A stretch of DNA of 64,000 bases from Lysobacter daejeonensis GH1-9 (GTDB taxonomy: Bacteria > Pseudomonadota > Gammaproteobacteria > Xanthomonadales > Xanthomonadaceae), in assembly GCF_000768355.1 (NCBI RefSeq), contig NZ_AVPU01000006.1:1-64000 (forward strand), given 5' to 3'. Shown in pieces: positions 52,568 through 62,843 of this stretch (the first letter of the stretch is position 1; every line of letters starts with the position of its first letter). The translations under genes and the position numbers were made by a program. The notes below the pieces were generated by a model. That model did not search any database. It was not told where the DNA came from and saw nothing but the letters and a program-made list of their open reading frames with translations.

Positions 52568-52646
52568 ACGGGGCAAACGTCGACTCGTCTAGTTAAATGC
52601 ACGGCAACGCCCGAAGGCGCAGAATGCACGGACGCGCCCGAACCTG

Positions 52647-52652
52647 TATCAT
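52647..52652 (+). promoter_or_regulatory. -10 element (TATCAT) of metK
   Basis: TATCAT lies 41 nt before the metK ATG. No good -35 is visible. No SAM riboswitch is present in this leader, in contrast to metX. Confidence 0.45.
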
Positions 52653-52693
52653 GCGCGCCCATCCTTTTATCCGAATGCAAGGATATAGCCTCG

Positions 52694-53929
52694 ATGTCCA
52701 GCTACCTCTTCACCTCCGAATCGGTGTCCGAAGGCCATCCGGACAAGATCGCCGACCAGATCTCCGACGCCGTCCTCGACGCCATCCTGGCCCAGGACCC
52801 GCGCGCCCGCGTGGCATGCGAGACGCTGGTCAAGACCGGTGCCGCCATCGTCGCCGGTGAAGTGACCACGTCGGCCTGGGTGGACATCGAGTCGCTGGCC
52901 CGCAAGGTCATCAACGACATCGGCTACAACAACTCCAATGTCGGCTTCGACGGCCACACCTGCGCCATCATCAACATGCTGGGCAAGCAGTCGCCGGACA
53001 TCGCCGCTGGCGTCGATGGCACCAGCAAGAAGGCCAAGAAGCCGGAAGAACAGGGCGCGGGCGACCAGGGCCTGATGTTCGGCTACGCCTGCAACGAGGC
53101 GCCGGAGTTCATGCCGGCCCCGATCTACTACTCGCACCGCCTGGTCGAGCAGCAGGCCAAGGTGCGCAAGGCCAAGAACAGCAAGCTGCCGTGGCTGCGC
53201 CCGGACGCCAAGTCGCAGGTCACCCTGCGCTATGACGCCAACCACAACGTGGCCGGCCTCGACGCCGTGGTGCTGTCGACCCAACACGACCCGGGCCTGA
53301 AGCACAAGGACATCGTCGAGGGCGTGTACGAGCACATCCTGCGCCCGGTGCTGCCGAAGAAGTGGCTGGAATCGCTGCCCAAGAACAAGATCCACATCAA
53401 CCCGACCGGTATCTTCGTGATCGGTGGACCAGTGGGTGACTGCGGCCTGACCGGCCGCAAGATCATCGTCGACACCTACGGCGGCATGGCCCGCCACGGT
53501 GGTGGCGCGTTCTCGGGCAAGGATCCGTCCAAGGTCGACCGCTCGGCCGCCTACGCCGCGCGCTACGTGGCCAAGAACATCGTCGCCGCCGGCCTGGCCG
53601 ACAAGTGCGAGGTGCAGGTCTCGTACGCGATCGGCGTCGCCGAGCCGACCTCGATCTCGGTGACGACCTTCGGCACCGGCAAGATCCCGGACGAGCAGAT
53701 CGAGAAGCTGATCCGCAAGCACTTCGACCTGCGCCCGTACGGCATCGTGAAGATGCTCGACCTGATCCACCCGATCTACCAGGACACCGCGGCTTATGGC
53801 CACTTCGGCCGCAAGCCGAAGGAAGTGTCGTACGTGGACGGCGCGGGCAAGAAGCAGACGGCCACGGCCTTCTCCTGGGAGAAGACGGACAAGGCCGAGG
53901 AACTGCGCAAAGCGGCGAAGCTGAAGTAA
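52694..53929 (+). CDS. metK: S-adenosylmethionine synthetase
   Basis: A 411-residue enzyme that makes SAM from methionine and [88 protein letters not shown] and the C-terminal [13 protein letters not shown] are all present, with the ATP- and methionine-site residues. It is about 25 residues longer than the enteric enzyme because of an extra Lys-rich piece near 130-140 and in the middle domain, as is usual in xanthomonads. A strong terminator follows, so it is monocistronic. Confidence 0.98.
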   Translation: MSSYLFTSESVSEGHPDKIADQISDAVLDAILAQDPRARVACETLVKTGAAIVAGEVTTSAWVDIESLARKVINDIGYNNSNVGFDGHTCAIINMLGKQSPDIAAGVDGTSKKAKKPEEQGAGDQGLMFGYACNEAPEFMPAPIYYSHRLVEQQAKVRKAKNSKLPWLRPDAKSQVTLRYDANHNVAGLDAVVLSTQHDPGLKHKDIVEGVYEHILRPVLPKKWLESLPKNKIHINPTGIFVIGGPVGDCGLTGRKIIVDTYGGMARHGGGAFSGKDPSKVDRSAAYAARYVAKNIVAAGLADKCEVQVSYAIGVAEPTSISVTTFGTGKIPDEQIEKLIRKHFDLRPYGIVKMLDLIHPIYQDTAAYGHFGRKPKEVSYVDGAGKKQTATAFSWEKTDKAEELRKAAKLK

Positions 53930-53956
53930 GCACCGCGGCGTCACGTGGTCTTGAAG

Positions 53957-53987
53957 ACGGGTCGCCTTGGCGGCCCGTTTTCTTTTT
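53957..53987 (+). terminator. Intrinsic terminator of metK
   Basis: ACGGGTCGCC (53957-53966), a TT turn, GGCGGCCCGT (53969-53978) and then a T-rich tail TTTTCTTTTT (from about 53978). Confidence 0.9.
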
Positions 53988-54035
53988 GCGCGCTTGTGTA
54001 AAGGGGCAGGGGCGGGCCGCAGGCGCAGTGCTCTT

Positions 54036-54069
54036 GAGAAAAAGAACGGCGCCGATGTCGGCGCCGTTC
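54036..54069 (-). terminator. Intrinsic terminator of the S9 peptidase gene
   Basis: GAACGGCGCCGA (54044-54055) and TCGGCGCCGTTC (54058-54069) form a 12-bp stem. On the minus strand it is followed by TTTTTCTC. Confidence 0.9.
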
Positions 54070-54095
54070 CGGATGCAACCCGACTTGCGCCGGCG

Positions 54096-56621
54096 TCACT
54101 TGGCGGCTGCAGCAGCCCCCGAAGTCGGAGCGGCACCGGCCGCCTTTACGTACTTCTCCAGCCACGCGTCGCTTTCGGCCAGCATGTGCAGGATCGACTC
54201 GCGTGCACGGTAGCCGTGCGACTCATTGGGCAGCATCACCAGGCGCGCCGTGCCGCCCATGCCCTTGACCGCGGCGAACATCCGTTCGCTCTGCACCGGG
54301 AACGTGCCGGAGTTGTTGTCCTGCTCGCCGTGGATGATCAACAACGCATCCTTGATCTGCTCGGCGTAGTTGAACGGCGACATCTCGCGGTACACGTCCT
54401 TGGCCTGCCAGTAGTTGCGCTCCTCGGCCTGGAACCCGAACGGCGTCAGCGTGCGGTTATAGGCGCCGCTGCGGGCGATGCCCGCCTTGTACAGGCGGGT
54501 GTGCGCGAGCAGGTTGGCGGTCATGAACGCGCCATAGGAATGGCCGCCGATGGCCATGCGATTACGGTCGCCCACGCCGCGGCGCTCCAGTTCATCCACC
54601 GCGGCCTCGGCGTTGGCCACCAGTTGCGACACGTAGGTGTCGTTGGGTTCGGCCGTGCCTTCGCCCACGATCGGCATCGACGGATCGTCCAGCACCGCGA
54701 AACCGCGCGCCAGGAACGGCAACGGCCCCCAGTAGCTGATGGTGTTGAAGCGGTACGGCGAGTCGGTCACCTGGCTGGCCGCGGCGGCGGATTTGAACTC
54801 CGCGGGGTAGGCCCACATCAGCACCGGCAGCGCACCATCACGCTTGGCGTCGTAGCCTGGCGGCAGGTACAGGGTGCCGGTCAGCTCCACGCCATCCCCG
54901 CGCTTGTAACGGATCTGCTCCTTCTTCACGTCCTTCAGCTGCGGCGTCGGGTGCGGGAAGCGGGTCAGTGCCAACGGTGCAGAGCCCCCCTTGGTGGCCA
55001 GGTCCTGCAGGTAGAAGTTCGTCGGCTCGGTCGGTGACTCACGGGTGATCAGCAGCCGCGTCGCTTCATCGTCGAGGATCGCGGCCGGCACCTCGTAGTA
55101 CGGCGCCTGCGAATGGAACAGGCGCGTCTTCTGCTTGCTGGCGAGGTTGAAACGGTCCACGAACGGACGGTCACCTTCCGGAGACGCGCCCTCCCCGCGC
55201 AGGAAGATGCTCCGCCCGTCGCCCGCGATCTGCAGCCGCTCGAAGCCGTTGGCATCGCGCACCGTGGCAGGCTCGCCCGGGTCGTTGTAGCGGTCCTCGC
55301 TGGAGCCCTCATGGATCAACTCCGGCGCTCTCGTTGGGCGATCCGGGGCCACGCGCCACTGCTTCTGCCGGCGCGTCTTCCACCAGTATTCGTTGAGCAG
55401 GGCGAGATCACCGCGGCCCCACGTCGCGCCGGCATAGCGCGAGGACAGCTTGGCCAACAGCGTCGGCTTGGCCTTGAACGGTGCCGCTTGCAGGTACACC
55501 GCATCGCGCACCGCGGCCTCACGGCCGGGATCGCCACCGTCCTGCGCCTCGGCCCACACCAGCGTAGCCGGCGCATCGCTGCGCCAACTGACGTTGCGCA
55601 CGCCGGTGGGCACCGCATCATTGCCCGGCGGCAAGCCTTCCACCAGCGGCAGGCGGGCCACTTCGTGCACGAGCTTGCCCTCGGCATCCAACACCTCGAT
55701 GCGGCGCGGGAAGCTGCCCACTGTCACCTGGTACGAGAACGGCCGCGCCACGCGCTGCACCAGCAGATGGCGCCCACCCGGTGAAGGCACCGCGCCCAGG
55801 TACAATGCCGGCGCGGCCACGTTGCGGGCCGTGCCCTGCAGGTCCACCAACGCCAGTTGCGAGCGCAGGTAGTGCTCCAGCAGGCGCGCATCATCCTCGT
55901 TCTTCAGCAGGTCCTGGTAGGTGCGCAACTGGCGCACCCCCGCACCGACCTCGGTCTGCTGGGTGTTCGGCCCTGTCGGGATCACGCTGGCCGCCGGCGC
56001 CGCACCCTGCCCTGCCGGCCGCAACTGCACCAGCAGGCGCTGACTGTCCGGCATCCACGTATAACCGCGTCCCGCGACGGTGTTCAGTGGCTGTGCCAGC
56101 AGACGGCGGGCGGAACGCGTGGCCACGTCCACCACCCACAGCTCATTGGCACCGGTACGCGTGTCGACATGGTTGAACGCCAGATGACGCTGGTCCGGCG
56201 ACCAGGCCACGCTCGCCACCGCGAGCGGCTTGGGCAGCCCCTGGAGGCGCGTCTCGGCGCCGGTGGCGACGTCCAACAGCCAAAGTTCGGTTCCAAACGC
56301 GAAGCGGCTGGCCGCGTACGCGCGCGGGTTGATGCGCAGCCCGCCCAGCTTCAACTCCGGCTGGGCCACGACGTCGATGCCGGCCAGCGGGGGAATCCGC
56401 TGCAGCACGGCCCTGTCGCGCTTGGGACTCAGCAGCAGTTGCGGCGCGCGCGGCGCATCCACGATGGCCTGCAATGCAGCCGGTGGTAGCCGGTAACCAG
56501 ACGCCATGTCCTCGTTGGCTGCGGGCAGCGAACGTGCCGGCAACGCCTGCGCATAGGTGCCCAGCGGCAACAACGCAACGATCAACCCTGCGGCGTACGC
56601 ACGCCGCGCCAGACTCTTCAT
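54096..56621 (-). CDS. Secreted S9-family peptidase (prolyl oligopeptidase type)
   Basis: An 841-residue protein with a signal peptide ending near GTYAQA. An N-terminal propeller region (about 40-560, for example SVAWSPDQRHLAFNHVDTRTGANELWVVDVA) covers a C-terminal alpha/beta hydrolase. Its nucleophile is GGHSYGAFMTANLL, the acid lies in IIHGEQDNNSGTFP and the His in LPNESHGYRA. The EQDNN and SHGY forms resemble glutamyl endopeptidase-like S9 members (plant CGEP relatives) more than dipeptidyl peptidase IV. It probably degrades peptides in the periplasm. It interrupts the SAM-cycle genes, lying antisense between metK and ahcY, with its own terminator. Confidence 0.92.
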   Translation of the reverse strand: MKSLARRAYAAGLIVALLPLGTYAQALPARSLPAANEDMASGYRLPPAALQAIVDAPRAPQLLLSPKRDRAVLQRIPPLAGIDVVAQPELKLGGLRINPRAYAASRFAFGTELWLLDVATGAETRLQGLPKPLAVASVAWSPDQRHLAFNHVDTRTGANELWVVDVATRSARRLLAQPLNTVAGRGYTWMPDSQRLLVQLRPAGQGAAPAASVIPTGPNTQQTEVGAGVRQLRTYQDLLKNEDDARLLEHYLRSQLALVDLQGTARNVAAPALYLGAVPSPGGRHLLVQRVARPFSYQVTVGSFPRRIEVLDAEGKLVHEVARLPLVEGLPPGNDAVPTGVRNVSWRSDAPATLVWAEAQDGGDPGREAAVRDAVYLQAAPFKAKPTLLAKLSSRYAGATWGRGDLALLNEYWWKTRRQKQWRVAPDRPTRAPELIHEGSSEDRYNDPGEPATVRDANGFERLQIAGDGRSIFLRGEGASPEGDRPFVDRFNLASKQKTRLFHSQAPYYEVPAAILDDEATRLLITRESPTEPTNFYLQDLATKGGSAPLALTRFPHPTPQLKDVKKEQIRYKRGDGVELTGTLYLPPGYDAKRDGALPVLMWAYPAEFKSAAAASQVTDSPYRFNTISYWGPLPFLARGFAVLDDPSMPIVGEGTAEPNDTYVSQLVANAEAAVDELERRGVGDRNRMAIGGHSYGAFMTANLLAHTRLYKAGIARSGAYNRTLTPFGFQAEERNYWQAKDVYREMSPFNYAEQIKDALLIIHGEQDNNSGTFPVQSERMFAAVKGMGGTARLVMLPNESHGYRARESILHMLAESDAWLEKYVKAAGAAPTSGAAAAAK

Positions 56622-56761
56622 GCATCAACCCCTGGATGGATAACCGCCCGAGGGTCGCACGCCCTGCACCGACCGGGAAATGACGAAAGTCCTGATCGCG
56701 GGCCCTGCCCGGCAACCTGAAGGCACCTCCCGGCCACCCTCCGGCCAAGCCCCAACCGCAG

Positions 56762-56767
56762 TACAAT
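56762..56767 (+). promoter_or_regulatory. -10 element (TACAAT) of the ahcY leader
   Basis: TACAAT lies 8 nt before the SAH aptamer. No clear -35 is visible. Confidence 0.5.
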
Positions 56768-56774
56768 GTCGCCC

Positions 56775-56850
56775 TTCGCCGAGGGGCGCTGCGACCGTGA
56801 CGCAAGGGCACGGCCAGGCTCGACGAACCGGCGGCAGGCCCCTGCCGCGC
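56775..56850 (+). promoter_or_regulatory. SAH riboswitch of ahcY
   Basis: The leader contains GCCGAGGGGCGCTGCGACC followed by a short hairpin and GGCCAGGCTCGACGAAC, the two conserved halves of the S-adenosylhomocysteine riboswitch (CGAGGNGCGCUGC and CCAGGCUCG). A further GGCAGG-CCCCTGCC hairpin lies downstream. SAH binding turns on expression of the hydrolase that removes SAH. The ahcY ATG is about 100 nt further on. Confidence 0.92.
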
Positions 56851-56949
56851 ACCAACGGCGCCCGATGTCCGCGGACCGCACCGCCCAGCCCTACCGGTCG
56901 TGCCCCGCAGAGCCCGCCCCGCGCGGACTTCCAACATTCGGAGCTTTAC

Positions 56950-58392
<1,443 letters not shown>

Positions 58393-58440
58393 TCCGCGGC
58401 GATCTCCAGCCCCGTCGGCAACGACGGTGGGATGGGCAAC

Positions 58441-58470
58441 AAAACGGGCGCCTCGGCGCCCGTTTTGTTT
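58441..58470 (+). terminator. Intrinsic terminator of ahcY
   Basis: AAAACGGGCGCC (58441-58452), a TC turn, GGCGCCCGTTTT (58455-58466) and GTTT. The stem has 12 perfect pairs including the A/T base, so it can work in both directions. Confidence 0.93.
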
Positions 58471-58504
58471 GCGCGGCTTCCGCGCACCACCGCGGCGCGT
58501 AGGC

Positions 58505-58900
58505 TCAATCGCCGTCGTCGAAGGTGTAGTCGAACTCGTAGAAGTGCGTGCCATCGGCAATGGTGATGGCCATGCGGCCGTCGATCCCCGCCAGCCCTTC
58601 GGTGCCCGAGTCCGGCACCACCGTCAGCTGCAGCGTCGCCGCGCCCCGGTTCATCGTCCCACTGTGCTGCAAGGTGAAGCCGCCGGTTCGCCCCTCCAGC
58701 GTGGCCGTCACCCGCTCCAGCGCCACGTAGCCTGCCGAGCCATCCACCGGCGTGCGGGTAGCCAGCATCTGCCCTTCGCTGCGCCCGTCCAGTGGCCCGT
58801 GAAAGCGCTTGTCGATGGCCATCCGGCTGATGACCGCGGTCTCGGCCGCATCGGCCAGCGGCGTCAGCGCAACCTCGAATGTCCCGTTTACCTGACTCAT
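58505..58900 (-). CDS. DUF3224-domain protein
   Basis: A 131-residue soluble protein that fits the DUF3224 family over its whole length: NGTFEVALTPLA, ISRMAIDKRFHGPLDGRSEGQML, AGYVALERVTATLEGRTGGFTLQHSGTMNRG and the C-terminal ITIADGTHFYEFDY. The function is unknown; family members fold as a small beta-barrel. An imperfect 17-bp tandem duplication covers the start codon and creates a six-codon upstream frame whose stop overlaps the true ATG. Confidence 0.85.
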   Translation of the reverse strand: MSQVNGTFEVALTPLADAAETAVISRMAIDKRFHGPLDGRSEGQMLATRTPVDGSAGYVALERVTATLEGRTGGFTLQHSGTMNRGAATLQLTVVPDSGTEGLAGIDGRMAITIADGTHFYEFDYTFDDGD

Positions 58901-58920
58901 ACGCTTACCTGCCTCATACG
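58887..58920 (-). repeat. 17-bp tandem duplication over the DUF3224 start codon
   Basis: On the minus strand CGTATGAGGCAGGTAAG is followed directly by CGTATGAGTCAGGTAAA (15 of 17 identical). Each copy contains an ATG. The first ATG (58917), behind GGAG, opens a six-codon frame (MRQVSV) whose TGA overlaps the second ATG at 58900. Confidence 0.85.
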
Positions 58921-59009
58921 CTGGCTCCCGTCATGCAGTCGGGGCGACCCGTGTCGCCCACCGCGCACCAATCTGCCAACGCAGTCGTTCAGTTGCCGTC
59001 AAATTAATA

Positions 59010-59037
59010 TTGCTTCATCGCGATGAAGCGATATAAT
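59010..59037 (+). promoter_or_regulatory. metF promoter with an 18-bp palindrome between -35 and -10
   Basis: TTGCTT (59010-59015), a 16-bp spacer and a perfect TATAAT (59032-59037). The perfect palindrome GCTTCATCGCGATGAAGC (59012-59029) fills the spacer. A dimeric repressor bound there would block transcription. SAM-cycle genes in Proteobacteria can be controlled by the ArsR-family protein SahR, a candidate here, but no such gene is in the window. Confidence 0.75.
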
Positions 59038-59065
59038 TACGGCCAATCCTGCCCTGGGCCCCCGC

Positions 59066-59899
59066 ATGTCTTTCCCCATCAGCTTCGAGTTCTATCCGCC
59101 GAAGACCGACGAGCAGCGCGCGCAGCTCGACAAGACCGCCGCCAAGCTGAAGGCCCAGTCGCCGGATTACGTCAGCGTCACCTTTGGCGCGGGCGGCTCC
59201 ACGCTCAGCCACACGCCCGAGGCCATCCAGCACCTGCGCGGCCGCCACGGCTACGACGCGGCCCCGCACATCACCTGCATGGGCGGCTCGCGCGAGGAAA
59301 TCCGCGGGTTGCTCAAGCTGTACAAGGCACTGGGTGCGCGCCGCCTGGTCACGCTGCGCGGCGACCTGCCCTCGGGCATGGTCAGCCCCGGCGACCTGCG
59401 CTACGCCAGCGAACTCGTCGAGTTCATCCGCAACGAAACCGGCGATCACTTCCACATAGAAGTGGCGGCCTACCCGGAAACGCATCCGCAGGCACGCGAT
59501 GCGCACGCCGACATCAAGGCCTTCGTCACCAAGGTCAAGGCCGGCGCCAACGGTGCCATCACCCAGTACTTCTACAACGCGGATGCGTACTTCCGCTTTG
59601 TCGACGACGCCCGCAAGGCCGGCGTGGACGTACCGATCGTGCCGGGCATCATGCCGATCTCCAATTTCAGCCAGATCCGCCGTTTCTCGGAGCTGTGCGG
59701 CGCCGAGATCCCGCGTTGGGTGGCACAGCGCATGCAGGCGTACGCCGATGACGTGGACAGCGTGCGTGAGTTCGGTGCGGAAGTCGTCGCGCAGTTGTGC
59801 AGGCGCTTGGTCGACGGCGGGGCACCCGGCCTGCATTTCTACACGCTTAATCTGTCGAAACCGACACTGAACGTATTGGCGCGAATCGGCGCGGTTTGA
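59066..59899 (+). CDS. metF: 5,10-methylenetetrahydrofolate reductase
   Basis: A 277-residue flavoenzyme that makes methyl-THF for homocysteine methylation. Family stretches are ISFEFYPPKTDEQR, PDYVSVTFGAGGST, PHITCMGGSREEI, LVTLRGDLPSG, ITQYFYNADAYFRFVDDARKAG, VPGIMPISNF and the C-terminal GLHFYTLNLS. It is slightly shorter than enteric MetF (296) but complete. ATG 59066 starts at the conserved SFEF strand. It closes the SAM cycle with ahcY and metK nearby. Confidence 0.97.
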   Translation: MSFPISFEFYPPKTDEQRAQLDKTAAKLKAQSPDYVSVTFGAGGSTLSHTPEAIQHLRGRHGYDAAPHITCMGGSREEIRGLLKLYKALGARRLVTLRGDLPSGMVSPGDLRYASELVEFIRNETGDHFHIEVAAYPETHPQARDAHADIKAFVTKVKAGANGAITQYFYNADAYFRFVDDARKAGVDVPIVPGIMPISNFSQIRRFSELCGAEIPRWVAQRMQAYADDVDSVREFGAEVVAQLCRRLVDGGAPGLHFYTLNLSKPTLNVLARIGAV

Positions 59900-59992
59900 G
59901 CAGGGTTCAGCCCCGGAGGCACTTTTCACACGGCACGTTGACGACTACGCGGGGAGCATGCACGTACCCCCACGTTGTTAGTCGCACTTGCC

Positions 59993-60634
59993 ATGAAAAC
60001 GCTTCACGCCACTGCTGCCGCTGCCCTCACCCTGCTGGCCGCATCGATGCCTGTCGCAACGCCGGTCAACGCCGGCACCGGCATCCAGCGTTGCCAGGCA
60101 ACTGACGGCACCACCATCTACACCGACAAGCCCTGCTCGGTTCACGGCGCCACGGCGACGCCGATGTCCGGTGAGCTGATGACGCGCATCGCGCGCGAAG
60201 AGGCGATGGCCGAAGCGCATTACGATCTCGCCGATGCCAGCCAGCTCCTCGCCCCCGCCGTCGCACCGGGCCGCCGCTCGGCCGCTGCCGGTTGCGCACG
60301 CTCCGCCACGCAGCTGGCGATGGACCTTCGCGGCGCATTCGCACTGGGTGACATCAATCGCATCGCCGAGAGTTTCCAATGGGCGGGCATGACACACCGC
60401 GAGGGTCAGATGGGCATGGAACGTATCGACCGCCTCAATGACACACCGCTTATGGACGCGCGCTACCTGGATGCCACGCTGGGGCCGGCCGGCCTGCAGT
60501 TGGCCGACGCCTCCACCAGCTCCGGCGACGCGGGCGCCGGGATCATGCAGCTGTGGTTTGGCGACGGCGGCGAGCAGCGCATCGTCGACCTGGACGTGAA
60601 GCGTTATCAGGGCTGCTACTTCGTGGAATTCTGA
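59993..60634 (+). CDS. Secreted DUF4124-like protein, paralogue 1
   Basis: A 213-residue protein with a signal peptide (MKTLHATAAAALTLLAASMPVATPVNA). A short DUF4124-like segment follows, QRCQATDGTTIYTDKPCSVHG, with two Cys. The rest (about 90-213) is a domain I do not recognise, with DLRGAFALGDINRIAESFQWAGM, GMERIDRLNDTPLMDARYL and a final RYQGCYFVEF. It is clearly related to the next gene and probably arose by tandem duplication. The function is unknown. Confidence 0.75.
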   Translation: MKTLHATAAAALTLLAASMPVATPVNAGTGIQRCQATDGTTIYTDKPCSVHGATATPMSGELMTRIAREEAMAEAHYDLADASQLLAPAVAPGRRSAAAGCARSATQLAMDLRGAFALGDINRIAESFQWAGMTHREGQMGMERIDRLNDTPLMDARYLDATLGPAGLQLADASTSSGDAGAGIMQLWFGDGGEQRIVDLDVKRYQGCYFVEF

Positions 60635-60754
60635 CCGACGTCGCATTGCGAAGCGCAGACTCGGTGCGCCCGGTCTGAACCCGGGCGCAACCACGGCGCC
60701 GAATCGTCGATAAGCGCACTGTTCGGCGCTGGAAGCGGGCGCTACCCTGCGCCG

Positions 60755-61318
60755 ATGCCACGCCATCCCGCCGCCTTCCTGGTCACGCTGCTCGCGGTCG
60801 GCATCGGCGCGGGCGCGTCTCCCGCGCCCGCGGTGGCAAAGGTGCACCGCTGTACCGCCGAGGATGGGCGCACCACCTACACCGACAAGCGTTGTCGCGA
60901 CATCAACGCCGCGGACGCACCGCCTACACCGGCTGCGCCGGGGGCCGTGTCGAAAGGCATGCGCGCCGCCCGTTGCCCGCACAACGTGCAAGACCTCATC
61001 TTTGAAGTCACCAGCGCCATCGACAGCCGTGACGCGAACCGGCTCGCCGCGTTGTACCACTGGCCCGGCCTGTCCAGTGACGAGGGTTACCGCATCCTGG
61101 ACCGCCTGGCCATTATCGTTGATCGCCCGCTGGTGGACGTATCCGCGGTGATGCCATCCTCGCCCGAAGGCGTGGATGGCGAGTACTACCCACAGACCAC
61201 GGTGCGGCAGGCACCGGTGGGGTTGCGCGTGGAGCAGACGCTGGACAATGGCAGCACCCCGGCGCGCACGTACTTCGGCCTGCGCCGCCACCTCGACTGC
61301 CTGTGGATCAGCTTCTGA
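60755..61318 (+). CDS. Secreted DUF4124-like protein, paralogue 2
   Basis: A 187-residue protein with a signal peptide ending near PAVA and a DUF4124-like segment HRCTAEDGRTTYTDKRC. It shares its downstream layout with the preceding gene: EVTSAIDSRDANRLAALYHWPGL, YRILDRLAIIVDRPLVDVS and a final RRHLDCLWISF with one Cys. TACCCT ends 6 nt before ATG 60755, so the mRNA may be leaderless. Role unknown; a periplasmic or cell-surface location is likely. Confidence 0.75.
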   Translation: MPRHPAAFLVTLLAVGIGAGASPAPAVAKVHRCTAEDGRTTYTDKRCRDINAADAPPTPAAPGAVSKGMRAARCPHNVQDLIFEVTSAIDSRDANRLAALYHWPGLSSDEGYRILDRLAIIVDRPLVDVSAVMPSSPEGVDGEYYPQTTVRQAPVGLRVEQTLDNGSTPARTYFGLRRHLDCLWISF

Positions 61319-61421
61319 CCGGCACGGGCATGTTGCAGCGCAACTTGTCGGCCAGCCCCTCCTGAACGACCCTTGGCGGCGCACGACGGATTCGTGCGTC
61401 ACCATTCGGGAAATCCAAACC

Positions 61422-62693
61422 ATGAACCACACCCTTCGCATTGCCGCGGGGCTGGCCGGCTTCGTGCTCGCCGGCTCGGCGGTCGCGGCCGGCAAGCCGC
61501 TGTTCGTCGCCCAGTCCAACCACGCCGACGCCCGCAACGAGCGCGTGCTCGAGACGCTGCTGGCCAACCCCAGCACCCGCGACCTGCGCATCGTCTCCGT
61601 GGATGCCAGCGCCAGCGACAGCAGCCAGATCGAACTGCAGCTTGGCGGCCGTCGACTGACCGTCGACCGCGCCCGCAGTGAGCGCACGGCACGAGGCAGC
61701 ACCGTTTGGGTGGGCCACGTCCGCGACACGGCCACCCAGCGCGGCTATGCCCCGCGCGACACGACCGCCGATCCGCTCAATGACGTGGTGCTGGTTCGCC
61801 ACGGCGACGCGATCACCGGCACCGCGCGCGTCGCCGGCCAGCTGTACCGCATCCGCCCGCTGCCCAGCGGCGAGACGGCGGTGATCGAGGTTGATGAATC
61901 GCGCATGCCGGCCGACCATCCGGCCAATGCCTACCAGCAGATTTTCGACGCCGCAGCGAAGAAGGTCACCGCCAGTGGCAAGCCGTGCCGCACCAATTGC
62001 GGCGGCGGCGGTACGCCGGTCGACCCGGGCCCGACCCAGACCATCCGCGTGATGGTGGTGGCAACCAACGATGCGATCACCGCCTACGGCGGCGACATGC
62101 AAGCGCTGGTGGAGCTGGCCGTGGCCGAGTCCAACCAGGGCTACGTGAACTCCAACGTGGGCATCAACATGGTGCTGGCCAACTATTCGACCACCACGTA
62201 TGCCACGGCGGGCATGAGCACCGACCTCAGCCGTTTCCGCAGCACCACCGACGGCTACATGGACGGCATCCATGCCACCCGTGACGCGAATGCCGCTGAT
62301 GTGGGCGTTCTGGTCAATAACGATGCCTCGTCGTGCGGCTTGGCATCGGGCATCGGCTCCACCGCCTCCACCGCGTTCGCCGTCGCCTATTGGGACTGCA
62401 TCACCGGCTACTACAGCTTCGCGCACGAGGTGGGCCACCTGCAGTCGGCCCGCCATGACCCGGCCGCTGATCCGACCACCTCGCCGTACGCGTATGGCCA
62501 CGGCTATCGCGCCCCGGACAACGGCTGGCGGACCGTCATGGCCTACAACTGCACCGGCGCCGGCTGCCCGCGCCTGAACTACTGGTCCAACCCGGCGGTG
62601 ACCTACGGCGGCGTGCCGATGGGCACCTACGACAAGAGCCACAACCAGCGCGTGCTGGTGGAGACCAAGGCAACCGTCGCCGGCTTCCGCTGA
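61422..62693 (+). CDS. Secreted zinc metallopeptidase, M72 (peptidyl-Asp metallopeptidase) type
   Basis: A 423-residue secreted protease. A signal peptide (MNHTLRIAAGLAGFVLAGSAVAAG) and a propeptide (about 25-180) precede the metzincin domain. Its zinc site is SFAHEVGHLQSARHDP (HExxHxxxxxHD) and the Met-turn lies in WRTVMAYNC. The HEVGHLQSARHD form is that of family M72, which cuts before Asp and cysteic acid. Disulfide-forming Cys pairs flank the site (SSCGLAS, WDCITG, YNCTGAGCP). ATG 61422 opens the signal peptide. It ends at a strong terminator. Confidence 0.9.
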   Translation: MNHTLRIAAGLAGFVLAGSAVAAGKPLFVAQSNHADARNERVLETLLANPSTRDLRIVSVDASASDSSQIELQLGGRRLTVDRARSERTARGSTVWVGHVRDTATQRGYAPRDTTADPLNDVVLVRHGDAITGTARVAGQLYRIRPLPSGETAVIEVDESRMPADHPANAYQQIFDAAAKKVTASGKPCRTNCGGGGTPVDPGPTQTIRVMVVATNDAITAYGGDMQALVELAVAESNQGYVNSNVGINMVLANYSTTTYATAGMSTDLSRFRSTTDGYMDGIHATRDANAADVGVLVNNDASSCGLASGIGSTASTAFAVAYWDCITGYYSFAHEVGHLQSARHDPAADPTTSPYAYGHGYRAPDNGWRTVMAYNCTGAGCPRLNYWSNPAVTYGGVPMGTYDKSHNQRVLVETKATVAGFR

Positions 62694-62716
62694 TCCAACC
62701 ACCATCCGCTGTCCTG

Positions 62717-62751
62717 GCGCCGCGCGGCTTACCCGCGCGGCGCTTCTGTTT
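62717..62751 (+). terminator. Intrinsic terminator of the metallopeptidase gene
   Basis: GCGCCGCGCGG (62717-62727), a CTTAC loop, CCGCGCGGCGC (62733-62743), then TTCTGTTT. Confidence 0.85.
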
Positions 62752-62843
62752 CCGCCGCGGTGAACGCCTTTTCTGGTGCAATCGCCCAGCCAGCGCGTCC
62801 GCCAAGCAGTAAAATGCCGCTTTTCGCCCACCGAGACGCTGGC

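Noticed and set aside
52467-52693. SAM riboswitch ahead of metK
   Set aside because: No S-box or SAM-II/III core sequence is found there. The only structure is the inverted repeat at 52546.
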